NCBI GenBank assembly: GCA_963799395.1
Contig: CAWCWZ010000054.1
Coordinates: 1-44,180, forward strand
From: Bog-752 sp963799395
GTDB lineage: Bacteria; Actinomycetota; Thermoleophilia; UBA2241
Length of the DNA: 44,180 nucleotides
Direction: 5' to 3'
Positions within the stretch are counted from its first letter, which is position 1; each line of letters opens with the position of its first letter. Of this stretch, positions 7,504 to 16,149 are shown one piece after another. The position numbers and the translations under genes were made by a program. Below the pieces are notes generated by a model. The model worked only from the letters and a program-made list of their open reading frames with translations. It was not told the DNA's origin and made no database searches.

Positions 7504-8691
7504 GTGATCCGCGCCACCGGAGTGCGCGTGCGGGCCGGCTCCTTCGCCCTGGGGCCGATCGACCTGGCGGTCGCCGACGGCGAGTACCTCGCGGTCGTCG
7601 GGCCGAGCGGCGCCGGCAAGAGCCTGCTGCTCGAGGCGCTCGCCGGCCTGCGGCCCGCCGCGGCGGGCCGCATCGAAGCCGGCGAGCGCGACGTGACCGC
7701 TGCGCCCCCCGAGCGTCGCGGCATCGGCCTCGTCGGCCAGCGAGCGCTCTTGTTCCCGCACCTGAGCGTCGCCCGCAACATCTCATTCGGCCCCGAGGTC
7801 GGCGGCGGCTTGCTGCGCGGCCTGGGTCGGGGCCGGCCGGCCGACGGCGGCTCCGAGGTGGCCGAGGCGCTCGGTGTCGTGGCCTTGCTGCCGCGACGGC
7901 CGGCCTCGCTGTCGGGCGGTGAGCGCCAGCGCGTCGCGCTGGCCCGCGCGCTCGCCGTCCGCCCGCGGGCACTGCTGCTGGACGAGCCGCTCAGCGCTCT
8001 CGACCCCGAAGCCCGCGAGGAGCTGCAGGCCGAGCTGCGTCGAGTGCACGAACGCTTCGCGATGACGACCATCCACGTCACCCACAGTCTCGACGAGGCG
8101 CTGGCCGTGGCGCGCCGCTGCGTCGTGCTGATCGACGGGCGGATCGCCCAGGACGGGCCGATCGACGACGTCGTCGCGCGGCCGGCCAGCGCCGCCGTGG
8201 CGCGTCTCACCGGAGCGCGCAACGTGCTGCCCGCGACCGCGCGGCCGGTGCCCGGCGGCGGCTGCGAGGTGACGCTGGCCGGCGGCCTCGTGTTGCGCGC
8301 GCGGGGCGCCGCGGAGGGGCCGGTGACGGTGGTCGTGCGCGCCGACGGCATCGTGGTGCGGGCGCCGGGTACAGGCCCGGGCTCGGGCGACGCCGCCGCC
8401 CGATCGGTCGTGGCGGGGCCTTCCGTCTCCGGGGTTGTCGGCGACCGACTCCCGGCCTTCGAGCCCGTGGCCGCCCGGCCCGCCGCCAACGTCGTCGCCG
8501 CCCGCGTCGTCGAGGTTCGTGGCACCGCCACCGGTTGCCTTGTCTCGGTCGACGCCGGCGATCTGACCGCGCTCCTGCCGCGGGCTTACGGCGACGGCCC
8601 GCGGCCGGCACCGGGAGCGAGCGTCGAGCTCGTCATCCCGGCGGCGGCGGTCCACGTCATCCCGATCGTCAACGCTGATCGCGACGGATGA
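7504..8691 (+). CDS. wtpC: Tungstate/molybdate ABC transporter ATP-binding protein
   Basis: ATPase subunit energising oxyanion import, 395 residues. All family motifs are visible: Walker A GPSGAGKS (residues 33-40), signature LSGGE (136-140), Walker B ALLLDEP (156-162) and switch histidine H194 in HVTHS. From about residue 215 the C-terminus looks like the MOP/TOBE regulatory part of ModC/WtpC/PotA-type ATPases. Its middle (about 275-305) is Gly/Ala/Pro-rich and diverged. The GTG at 7504 overlaps the stop of a preceding mini-ORF, so coupled translation is expected. Together with wtpA and wtpB it completes an importer, and its position right after four secreted SUOX-like proteins suggests a shared metal or oxyanion theme. 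Confidence 0.87.
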   Translation: MIRATGVRVRAGSFALGPIDLAVADGEYLAVVGPSGAGKSLLLEALAGLRPAAAGRIEAGERDVTAAPPERRGIGLVGQRALLFPHLSVARNISFGPEVGGGLLRGLGRGRPADGGSEVAEALGVVALLPRRPASLSGGERQRVALARALAVRPRALLLDEPLSALDPEAREELQAELRRVHERFAMTTIHVTHSLDEALAVARRCVVLIDGRIAQDGPIDDVVARPASAAVARLTGARNVLPATARPVPGGGCEVTLAGGLVLRARGAAEGPVTVVVRADGIVVRAPGTGPGSGDAAARSVVAGPSVSGVVGDRLPAFEPVAARPAANVVAARVVEVRGTATGCLVSVDAGDLTALLPRAYGDGPRPAPGASVELVIPAAAVHVIPIVNADRDG

Positions 8692-8703
8692 GCCGGCGAT
8701 GAA

Positions 8704-8768
8704 GTGGGTGTGCTTGCAGCGACGTTGCCCAATTGGCCCAGATGTGGGCCAATTGGACAACGCACCGC
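8704..8768 (+). repeat. CAATTGGCCC palindromic element, copy 1
   Basis: A GTGGGTGTGCTT flank is followed by a palindrome at 8723-8762: 17-bp arms with one mismatch, loop AGATGT and core CCAATTGGCCC. The same flank-plus-palindrome order occurs at 10849-10913 (reverse orientation), with a diverged copy at 39378-39440. It lies between the wtpC stop and the next start, with no T-tract. Confidence 0.8.
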
Positions 8769-8782
8769 GCACGGTATCCGCC

Positions 8783-10759
8783 ATGGGTCACGTGAACCTT
8801 GGATCGCGCAGGCCGGCCGCCGGCCCGACGCGGCCTGCCACGCTGGTGGCCGCGGCGGCCCTCCTCGCTCTCGCCCTGATCGCTCTCGTTCTTGTCGCCG
8901 CCCTTGCTCCCACCGCCGTCGCGGCCGACACCTTCAGCCTCGCCCTGGGCACAGCGGGCCACCCCTTCCGTCTTACCGGCGTGCCGGGTGCGGAGAGCAT
9001 GGGGCTCCACATCGTGACGCGAAGCGAAAGCAGCGGGTCAGACCAGACGCTCACGCTCGATCCCCGCGTCATCTCGTCGACGACCGTGCCCTGGTCTGTG
9101 ACCGGGGGCACCGGCTCGGTCCAGTGGCTGGGCTCCGGATACACGCTCGTCTGCGCCGGCGGCCAGGTTGCGAGACTCAACTCCTCCGGGGATGAGGTCT
9201 GGTCGTACACGACATCGGACGGTCCCGCTCTCGTGGCTCCGTGCTGGGCGCAAGAGTTCACAAAGGGCGGCGACACCTACATTCTCATCGCCGATCCGGG
9301 CGCGGGACGCGTGTTTGCGGTCGATCTCACCGCCGGCGGCGGCTCGCACTACTGGCAGTACACCGGCGCCGGCACCCCCGTCTGCGCCAGATACCTGTCG
9401 TCGGGGACGGACAGCCAGCCGACGGTGCTCATCGCCGATGCGGATCAGGCCGCGCCCCAGGTGCTCGAGGTCGGCTGGAGCGACAAGGCGCTCGTGTGGA
9501 GCTACGGCGGCGCGTTCGGGACCGGCCCCGAGCAGCTGGAAGGACCGACGGATGTGGAACGCGAGGCCGACGGCTCGACCCTGATCGCCGACGCGCAGGC
9601 CGATCGGGTCATCAGGGTGACGGGAAGCACACTCTGGTGGCAGTACGGAGTCTCAGGAGCCTCCGGCTCGGCGGCCGGCTACCTCGACGATCCGATGGGG
9701 GCAAGCCTCGAGCCCAACGGTAATACGATCATTGCCGACACAGGCAACGGTCGGACGATCGTCGTGCGCAGCGGCGACTACGCGGGCGCTGCCGGGACGC
9801 ACGGCTTCACGGCCGGCAGCGTCGCCTGGCGCTCGCCCGCCGCCGCCCTCGCCCAGCCTCGCCTCGCCGAGCGCGTCACCGGTCACGCCGGTCCGAGCCC
9901 CACATCCGATCTTGTCGACGGGGCCCTGCTGGTCTGCGACCGCAGCGGCCAGCATCTCGCTCTGGTCGGCAGAAGCCTCGGCGCGCGCGTCTTGTCCAGG
10001 ACGGTCCACCTGACGACCGACGACTCGCAGGCGCATCTGCTGACGCTGCGTGTGGACGGGAGCGCGCCGCGCCCGACAACGCTGACCGTCCACTACATGC
10101 TGAGCGATGGCATCGATCGAGTGGCGGGCGGTCCGGGCACGCATTCGTTGCGCGGCGAGGTCACGTCCACGATCACGTTCGATTTCGTGTTGAGCGCGGG
10201 CACGCGTCGCGTCGACCGCGGTCTCGCGCCGTCGCTCAACGACGTCGTGCTCACCTACTCCACCGGTCAGACCAAGGCGAAGAGTTCCGGCAACGGCGGG
10301 GCGACGGGCGGCTCGGGCACGGCCTCGGGGTCCGGTACGGGCACCGGCACCGGTGTGGGCGGCTCGGGCAGCGGCTCGGGCGTCGGCGCCGGGCAGGGCA
10401 CGAGCACCGACCTCGGCGGCAGCGGCACGGCCGCCAGCTCGGGCTCGTCGGCGAACGCGGGCGGCGCCACGCTGACCGTGCCCGGCACGCCGCCGCCGGT
10501 CGCCTCGTCGGCGGGCGGAGCGGTGGCCGGCACCGTGATCGGGCTTCCCGTGAACATCGGCGAGCTGAGCGGCGGCGCGCGCGGCGGCGGGGGCGGAAGT
10601 CCGCCCCCGCGCTCATCTCGAACCGCCGCCCGGCTGTGGTCCGCGGCCGCTGCGGCGCTGCTGGCCTGCCTGCTCGGCGTCCCGCCCATGCTGGTCCACC
10701 GCCGCATGCGGCGCCTGGGGGCGGTCGAGCACGCCGACGAGCTCGGGAGCTGGGCCTAG
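8783..10759 (+). CDS. Secreted, C-terminally anchored beta-propeller (PQQ/NHL-like) protein
   Basis: Predicted 658-residue surface protein. The ATG at 8783 is chosen because a signal peptide follows (hydrophobic core about residues 17-40, AVAA cleavage region); the ribosome site is weak and the palindromic element lies just upstream. About residues 100-360 hold repeats such as GSTLIADAQADRVIRV and GNTIIADTGNGRTIVV, alternating with W-x-Y/W-x-G strands. This resembles the NHL/PQQ-type beta-propeller. A domain of about 110 residues follows, then a Gly/Ser/Thr-rich stretch (about 500-590). One membrane helix (ARLWSAAAAALLACLLGVPP) and a short basic tail end the protein. Ligand and role are unknown. 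It is near the wtp genes but separated by a repeat, so cotranscription is unproven. Confidence 0.7.
   Translation: MGHVNLGSRRPAAGPTRPATLVAAAALLALALIALVLVAALAPTAVAADTFSLALGTAGHPFRLTGVPGAESMGLHIVTRSESSGSDQTLTLDPRVISSTTVPWSVTGGTGSVQWLGSGYTLVCAGGQVARLNSSGDEVWSYTTSDGPALVAPCWAQEFTKGGDTYILIADPGAGRVFAVDLTAGGGSHYWQYTGAGTPVCARYLSSGTDSQPTVLIADADQAAPQVLEVGWSDKALVWSYGGAFGTGPEQLEGPTDVEREADGSTLIADAQADRVIRVTGSTLWWQYGVSGASGSAAGYLDDPMGASLEPNGNTIIADTGNGRTIVVRSGDYAGAAGTHGFTAGSVAWRSPAAALAQPRLAERVTGHAGPSPTSDLVDGALLVCDRSGQHLALVGRSLGARVLSRTVHLTTDDSQAHLLTLRVDGSAPRPTTLTVHYMLSDGIDRVAGGPGTHSLRGEVTSTITFDFVLSAGTRRVDRGLAPSLNDVVLTYSTGQTKAKSSGNGGATGGSGTASGSGTGTGTGVGGSGSGSGVGAGQGTSTDLGGSGTAASSGSSANAGGATLTVPGTPPPVASSAGGAVAGTVIGLPVNIGELSGGARGGGGGSPPPRSSRTAARLWSAAAAALLACLLGVPPMLVHRRMRRLGAVEHADELGSWA
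10587..10610. repeat. Short GC palindrome, 10-bp arms
   Basis: Bases 10587-10596 and 10601-10610 pair perfectly with loop AAGT, in the Gly-rich spacer just before the C-terminal membrane helix of the beta-propeller protein. Confidence 0.6.
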
Positions 10760-10848
10760 GCGGCGCGGGCGCTCTCGCGCCGTCGCCGTCGAGTCGTTCG
10801 GCAGAACCTGGGCGAGGCGCTGCCGCGAGGGACGTGTGTGTGGTGCGC

Positions 10849-10913
10849 GCTACCTTGGACAATTCGCCCAGATGTGGGCCAATTGTCCAAGGTAGCCGGA
10901 AGCACACCCACCT
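10849..10913 (-). repeat. CAATTGGCCC palindromic element, copy 2
   Basis: Arms 10849-10869 and 10876-10896 (21 bp, one mismatch) surround an AGATGT loop. The flank GGTGGGTGTGCTTCCGG is on the minus strand at 10897-10913, matching copy 1 in the opposite orientation. It is between convergent genes, so it could terminate transcription, but the other copies do not sit in such positions. Confidence 0.82.
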
Positions 10914-10984
10914 TCCGCCGCGTTCGAGCTAGCGGCCGATGATCGCCGACCCTGCCGACCGGCAGCCTGCTCCTTGAACTCTGC

Positions 10985-11075
10985 CCCGGGTGACTGAAGG
11001 GGCCGATGAACGGGTTGAGGCTGTCGAGGTTCTCGTACCAGCCCACCTGCAGGATGACCTTCTTGCCGCTCGCCA
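10985..11075 (-). pseudogene. N-terminal fragment of a family 5 peptide-binding protein
   Basis: Minus-strand translation gives SGKKVILQVGW then LDSLNPFIGPF. This matches the mature N-terminus of the two peptide-binding proteins in this window (ILRVGWTDDPETLNPFVG and VTLRLGWTQEPDNLNPFIG). No start, signal peptide or continuation is present, so it is a remnant. Edges are approximate. Confidence 0.6.
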
Positions 11076-11215
11076 GGTTTGCGACATCCAGCACTGGCAC
11101 GGCTGGGTGCGTCAGCCGGCCGGCACGGGGACCGTGAACAACTACTGGAACTACCTGAACGTGGCCCCCAGCGAGGCCGCCGCCGTGAGCTCGGGCGGGG
11201 CCGCCCGCCGCCCCC
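11068..11215 (+). pseudogene. C-terminal fragment of a family 5 peptide-binding protein
   Basis: Plus-strand translation reads QHWHGWVRQPAGTG, then NYWNYLNVAPSEAAA and a Ser/Gly/Ala linker. This resembles the closing W-x-GWVR and W-x-GWAR segments and the small-residue linker before the membrane anchor in the two intact peptide-binding proteins. It abuts the N-terminal fragment on the opposite strand, implying a deletion-inversion. Edges are approximate. Confidence 0.5.
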
Positions 11216-11231
11216 GCCCCGCTCGCCCCGC

Positions 11232-12342
11232 CTACGTCACCTTCAGCGTGCGCGTCGTCGACTTCGACTGGGCGTGGCCGGCGGCGTCGGTGGCCGAGAC
11301 GACGATCCGGTAGGAGCCGCGCCGCAGGCGGCAGGTGAAGACGGCCTTCAGCTTCGTGTTCACCGGCTGCACGCCGGCGGCGATCGTCTTCACGGTTTTG
11401 ACCTTCTTGCCGGTCACCATCTCGATTTTGATCGTCATGGTCGCCCAGCCGCAGGTGGGCCTGGCGTCGGTCACCCGGTAGGCGAGCGTCGCCTTGTGCA
11501 GGCGCTTGACGCTCGCCGCGTAGGCGGTGGTCGTCGGCCGCGCGAAGTCGCCGTAGCCGGCGGTCGTGCTCGCCAGGATCATGCCGCCGTCGCCGACGAT
11601 CCAGCCGTGCGTGGCGTCGACGAAGCCGACGTCCTCGAGGGCGCCGGCGACGCCCGACTGCTGGACGACCCAGTGCTTGCCGCCGTCGGGCGTGGCCGCC
11701 ACCTGACCCTTGTCGTTGACCGCCCAGCCGTGCAGCGCGTCGACAAAGCGCACCATCTTGACGTTGCCCCACCAGGGGCTGGGCAGCGATTGCACGGTCC
11801 AGGTCTGGCCGCCGTTCGTGGTGTGCAGGATCTGTCCCACTTCACCGCCGACCCAGCCCACCTTGGCGCTCAGGAACGTGGGCGCAGACGCCGTTGAGCT
11901 GATAGGGGGTGTTCGAGGTCTGGGCGAACCAGTGACTGCCGCCGTCGGTGGTGGCGATGACGGTGCCCGAGTCGCCCACCGCCCAACCGTGCGACGTGTC
12001 GCCGAAGGCGATGCCGCGCAGGACCTTCGTGGTGGGCGACTTGACGACGGCCCAGGTGAGGCCGTCGTCGCCGGAGCGCAGGATGGTGCCGCCGTTGCCG
12101 ACCTCCCAGCAGGTCGTGGCGCTCGAGTAGGCGACGCCGTTGACGGAGTTGCCCTGCGGCTGGGGCGCCTGCCAGAGCCAGCCACCGTCGCCGGTGGAAA
12201 GCAGGGCCGCGGCGGCGGGGGGCGCGCAGAGCGCGCCCCCCGCCGCCGCCCACGCCAGCATCAGGACGAGCGCGACCAGCAGCCGCGGCTCGCGGGCGCG
12301 CCGCACGCGCGCTCGGGACAGCATCGACGGCAAAGCCTGCAC
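11232..12342 (-). CDS. Secreted YCF48/BNR-repeat beta-propeller protein, frameshifted
   Basis: Predicted secreted protein, about 369 residues once repaired. The GTG at 12342 has GGGAGG upstream on the minus strand. A signal peptide follows, with a hydrophobic stretch and an Ala-rich end partly encoded by a palindrome (12209-12249). The body has repeats of the YCF48 / Asp-box type: GWAVGDSGTVIATTDGGSHW, GWVGGEVGQILHTTNGGQTW, GWAVNDKGQVAATPDGGKHW and GWIVGDGG. The last 100 residues form a Lys/Thr-rich domain with two cysteines, probably Ig-like. One base is missing near 11880-11890, where NGVCA would continue as PTFLSAKVGW. The YCF48 fold is known from photosystem II assembly but is widespread in secreted proteins of non-phototrophs, so no photosynthetic role is implied. 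Confidence 0.72.
12209..12249. repeat. GC palindrome, 19-bp arms
   Basis: Bases 12209-12227 and 12231-12249 are exact reverse complements with loop AGA. They lie in the Ala/Pro-rich signal-peptide end of the YCF48-like gene. Confidence 0.88.
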
Positions 12343-12420
12343 GGTTACCTCCCTACCGAGTTGCCTGTGCTACCAGGTTGTCTTTCTTGCCGGGTTGCCG
12401 CTCCTGCCGGGCGGCATCCC

Positions 12421-13848
12421 CTACCAGACGTACTTCACGGCCAGGGCGTCGACGCCGCCGGCCGTCGTCGTGACCGTCCCGCCGGCAAAGAGGCCGGTCT
12501 TGCCGAAGCACAGCGCGTTGCACTGGCCGCCGAGGCCGTCGGGGCCCTTCCAGGCGCTGCTCCACGACTTCGCGCCCTTGCCCGTGTAGCGGGCGACGAG
12601 GAACGACTCGCTGCTGCCCGTCTCTGTGTCGCCGCCGACCCACATGTGGCCGGCGGCGTCGCAGATGACGTCGCGCCATTCGGCCTCGTGGGTCTTCGAG
12701 TCGTAGCTGATGAGGTGCCACTGCAGGCGGCCGGCGGCCGAGTAATGCAGGATGAAGGCGTGCTCGCGCGTGACCGGGTTGTCGTTGCCCGAGCCCACGA
12801 CCACGGCGTCGCCGCGGCCGTCGACGGCCAGCGCGTTGGGGTACTCGGTGGTGTTGGCGCGCTCGATCCAGGTGCGCAGCCAGAGCCGCTTGCCGGCCGT
12901 CGTGTACCTGGCCAGGGCGACCACGCGGTTGATGCCGACCGCGTACTCGCCGCCGGTCACCCAGACATGAGTGCCGCGCACCACGATGCCGGTGCCCTCG
13001 TCGTCGCGGTGCCTGGCGCCGTCGATGCGGCGGATCCACAACTGGCGCCCGTCGCTCGAGCGGAACTTGCAGACAAGGATGTCGCTGTCGCCGCGGGCGC
13101 TGCTTCCGTACCCCGTGCAGTAGACGTTGCCGGCCTTGTCGAGTGCGAGGTGAGAGCCCTGGTTGTAACTGTGAGCCGGCCCGGCATAGGAGTGGCGCCA
13201 GATGACGTGACCGTCGGCGCCCCCCAGCTTGCGCACCACGAGCGACGACACGACCTGGCCGTCGTACTCGTTGGTCTGGGCCATGCCGCAGACGTAGACG
13301 TTACCGGCGGCGTCGCAGGCGACGTCGTAGGCGTGCGCGTCCCAGTCGATGAGGGGGCTGGCCGCGAAGGTCTTCTGCCAGACGCGGCCGCCACTCGTGT
13401 TCCACTTGGCAACGACCCACGCCCAGCCGTTGCTTGCGGTGTTGGTGATGCCGGCCACGACGAGCGCGCCGCTGTGGTCGATGGCGATCGCCGACGTCAT
13501 GTCCGTGAGGTGCTCGACGGGGTTGTCCCAGGTGTCGCTCCACAGCAGATGGTCGGTGGCGGCGTCGTTGCCGGAGAACTTGGCGACCATCAGGTCGCCG
13601 TTCGTCCCCGACCAGTCGAAGTTGAAATCACCGCCGGCATACAGCGAGCCGTCGGGGGCTTTGGCGACGCGGTCCCAGCGGTCGATGTTGGTGGTCGGGC
13701 CGTTTACCTCCGACCAGACTGAGTGTGCCGGCGACGTGGCGGCGCGGGCCGGCGCAGCCGTGCCCGCGCCCACCCCCACGGCAACGACGATCAGCACGAC
13801 GACGAACAAGCAGGCAAGCGCGGTAGAGCGGCGACGACCCTCGTGCAT
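12421..13848 (-). CDS. Secreted eight-blade SBBP-type beta-propeller protein
   Basis: Predicted secreted protein of 475 residues. The ATG at 13848 has GGGGGAG just upstream and opens a classic signal peptide (MHEGRRR, hydrophobic core, AAPARA cleavage). Eight repeats of about 50 residues can be counted, each with a D-x-x-G-x-(L/V/H)-(Y/V/W)-V-x-G strand and a later (V/L)-(A/V)-(K/R)-(Y/F/W)-x-(S/T) strand: SLYAGGDF, ALVVAGIT, NVYVCGMA, NVYCTGYG, HVWVTGGE, AVVVGSGN, HMWVGGDT and LFAGGTVT. This matches SBBP-like beta-propeller repeats. There is no enzymatic motif. The frame is open for a further 2.3 kb upstream through two other genes, but the signal peptide and ribosome site make the start secure. 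Confidence 0.75.
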   Translation of the reverse strand: MHEGRRRSTALACLFVVVLIVVAVGVGAGTAAPARAATSPAHSVWSEVNGPTTNIDRWDRVAKAPDGSLYAGGDFNFDWSGTNGDLMVAKFSGNDAATDHLLWSDTWDNPVEHLTDMTSAIAIDHSGALVVAGITNTASNGWAWVVAKWNTSGGRVWQKTFAASPLIDWDAHAYDVACDAAGNVYVCGMAQTNEYDGQVVSSLVVRKLGGADGHVIWRHSYAGPAHSYNQGSHLALDKAGNVYCTGYGSSARGDSDILVCKFRSSDGRQLWIRRIDGARHRDDEGTGIVVRGTHVWVTGGEYAVGINRVVALARYTTAGKRLWLRTWIERANTTEYPNALAVDGRGDAVVVGSGNDNPVTREHAFILHYSAAGRLQWHLISYDSKTHEAEWRDVICDAAGHMWVGGDTETGSSESFLVARYTGKGAKSWSSAWKGPDGLGGQCNALCFGKTGLFAGGTVTTTAGGVDALAVKYVW

Positions 13849-13946
13849 GACTCCCCCAGACGTTGTGACCCTATCTCCCAAGAACGAATATACGACGGAG
13901 GGAGGAGGTGCCCTTCCGAGCCCAGGCGAACCTGGGGCGGGGGCCG

Positions 13947-14546
13947 TCAGTCGGGCGGCTGGTCCGCGAGACGGTGTAGCCGGTCGCGCAGGCCGCCGCC
14001 CATCTCGGGGGTGAAGCCGCCGTGGCCGAACCAACGCACCACGCCGCCGGCATCGAGAAGCACGACCACCGCGCCCGCGAAATCGTTGTGCCCGAGGAGG
14101 TCCTGCACCGGCGGGCCGTCCCCATAGAGAGTGACGATCCGCGGCCACGACGCCTCGGGCACACCCTTGCGCATGCAGTTGTCGATCCAGCTCGCCCACG
14201 AGCGGAAGGCGATTGCGGGGATGGTGGGCACCTCGTAGACGGTCAGGCCCGGCTCGCGCGCCTCGAGGAACTCGCGCCAGCTCGAGACGTCGGCGTGGGC
14301 CATGCGCTGGTAGGCGACGAGCAGGACCGCCGGCGCGCCCACGAGGTCGTCGGGAAAGCGCACGTTCTCGCCGGAGAGCGCCGTCCCGCCGACCGATGGG
14401 AACGGCAGGCCTTCCGGCGACGCGGGGGTATCGCCGGGGTCGCCGCCGATGTCGCGGATTTCCTGCGGGTCGTCGCCGGCGTCCGCACGGCGGTCGTCTG
14501 GACCGTCCGCGCGGCCGCGGTCGTGGCTGTGCGTCGGCGTGCCCAT
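13947..14546 (-). CDS. Thioredoxin-fold (ATP10/AhpC-TSA-like) protein
   Basis: Protein of about 199 residues, starting at ATG 14546 or GTG 14549. The first 45 residues are hydrophilic and disordered (His/Asp/Arg-rich), with no signal peptide. The core, FPDDLVGAPAVLLVAYQR, then WREFLEA, LTVYEVPTIPAI, PRIVTLYGD and GAVVVLLDAGGVVRWFGHGG, follows a thioredoxin-like beta-alpha-beta order and recalls ATP10/peroxiredoxin-like proteins. No CXXC redox pair is present; one Cys is in DNCMRKG. It lies between the regulator-peptidase and the propeller gene on the same strand. Family placement is tentative and activity unknown. Confidence 0.6.
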   Translation of the reverse strand: MGTPTHSHDRGRADGPDDRRADAGDDPQEIRDIGGDPGDTPASPEGLPFPSVGGTALSGENVRFPDDLVGAPAVLLVAYQRMAHADVSSWREFLEAREPGLTVYEVPTIPAIAFRSWASWIDNCMRKGVPEASWPRIVTLYGDGPPVQDLLGHNDFAGAVVVLLDAGGVVRWFGHGGFTPEMGGGLRDRLHRLADQPPD

Positions 14547-14594
14547 CACCCGAAAGCCTTCCAGTGATGGCAGGCCCCGGACTGGAACGATCGC

Positions 14595-16149
14595 CTACTC
14601 CCACCCCGAACTGCTCGAGCTGGGCGCGCAGGTCGGCGAGGCCGATCCGCAGCCAGGCGGCGGCCTGCTCGAGCGGCACGGCGCCGGCTTCGAGCAGCGC
14701 CAGGACCTGGGCGCGCATGCGCCCCGGCACCCGCACACCGTCGGGGGCGATGCGCCACGGGTTGCGCGACTGGCCCGGCCGTGACTCGGCGGTGAGCACC
14801 GACAGCGTGTCGCGCAGGCCGCCCAGAAAGAGCTGACGCGGGATCACCTGGGCCTCGCGGGCGCGGAGCTGCTGGTCGAGGGCACGCAGGTGGGTGGGAC
14901 CGGAGAGGATGCCGGCCGCCTTGGCCCGGTAGCGAGCGACCCAGAAGCTCACGCCGAAGTGGTTGGCCAGGCGGACGATGAGGTCGAGCTGATCAGAGGT
15001 GACAGCGGATTGCGCGGCGGGGTCGGCGGGCGAGGCGGCGGGGTCGCGCGCGACAGCGCGCGACCCCGCCGCCTCGCCGTCCATCTCGAACCAGCGCCGC
15101 ACGGCCGGAAGCGGCGCGACGAACTCCTCGGCGAAGGCGTTGGCGTCGGTCTCGCGGCGGCTGCGCCCCGACCAGTCGAGGCGCTCGTCGTAGGCCTCGC
15201 CGTGGCCGAGCGCCAGGTGGGCGAACTCGTGGGCGAGGGCGAAGCGTTGCAACGCGACCGGCCGCTGAAAGCCGTTGACGAAGACGAAGGGACGGACGGC
15301 GGCGGCGGTCGCGCCGTCCGCGGCCGCGCCGACCGACTGCGCGGCCCCTCTGGCACCGTCGACCCAGGGCGCCGCGACCAGGGCGCAGGCGCCGTGAGGC
15401 GTGTCGGAGTCGAGGCGGGCGTGGACGACGTCCACGCCCGCAGCTTCGACCAGGGGCACGAGATCGGGCAGCGGTCCCTCGTCGCCGACACCGAGCTCGT
15501 GGCGCCAGAAGCGCGCCAGGCGGACCGGGTCGCCGTGCATGGCGTGGGGCAGCGCGGCGAATGGCGAAGGGCGCGTGAAGCCGGGCAGGTGCGGTTCCGC
15601 GTCCGAGCCGGCGAGGGCCTCGACCTCGAGGGCGTCGCGCACGACCGCGGCGAACAGCGGCGGCTCGAGGGCGCGCGACCGCGAGTGGCCGCGCGCCACG
15701 GCATCCGTTGCGAACCGCCGGGCAAGGCCTCCGGCGCGCGGCCGGTTCGCGTTGAGTGACGCCGACGGCGGCGTGAGCGAAGCCGCGAGGCGCCCGCTTT
15801 CGCCCTGGAAGGCCAACATGTGGCTCTGCGAACGCATGGGCTCATTCCAGCTCGCCTCGGGTGACGGGAACTCGGCGCTCGCCACCCCGTCGGCTGGTTC
15901 GCCGCGCCCCGGTTCGGGGGACGACTCGAGGTCGAGCAGCGCCCCCGGGTCGACCGCCAGGATGCGGGCGAGCTGGCTGGCCTGCGCCGCCGACAGCCGC
16001 CGCTGACCCGACTCGATGCGGCTGAGCGCCGACTGGGTCAGGCCCATGCGGCGGGCCAGCTCGCGCTGCGTCAGGCCGGCCGCCTCGCGCAGCCGGGCGA
16101 TGCGCCGGCCGAGCTCGCGCTCGTCTGAGTAGCTCTGATCGTCGGTCAT
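14595..16149 (-). CDS. XRE-family regulator with ImmA/IrrE-type metallopeptidase domain
   Basis: Fusion of a DNA-binding helix-turn-helix (residues about 11-70: LREAAGLTQRELARRMGLTQ, then SRIESGQRRLS) and an ImmA/IrrE-type zinc peptidase domain with HEFAH at 307-311 and a downstream E-x-x-A-N-x-F-A-E-E-F segment. Members of this family regulate stress or mobile elements by cleaving a repressor, or sense damage; here the HTH is in the same chain. The ATG at 16149 has GGAAGGG upstream. The region between the domains is Ala/Pro-rich and includes a palindrome (15029-15078) after the peptidase motif. The frame has no stop until 12421, so the given end is an estimate: a TAG at 14595-14597 in the neighbouring frame would close the gene after one indel. 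Divergent from the ARPP-1 gene. Confidence 0.7.
15029..15078. repeat. GC palindrome, 23-bp arms
   Basis: Bases 15029-15051 and 15056-15078 are exact reverse complements with loop GACA, inside the XRE/ImmA gene between the peptidase motif and the C-terminal part. The copy in dnaG at 34150-34191 has the same GACA loop. Confidence 0.88.

Noticed and set aside
10756..11772. Long minus-strand ORF of over 300 codons with Arg/Asp/His-rich product
   Set aside because: Mostly the shadow of the YCF48-like gene in another frame; only the short stretch near 11,000 with SBP similarity is meaningful and is listed as debris.
11232..12342. Photosystem II assembly factor because of YCF48 repeats
   Set aside because: No other photosynthesis gene is present and the repeat type is common in secreted proteins of non-phototrophs.
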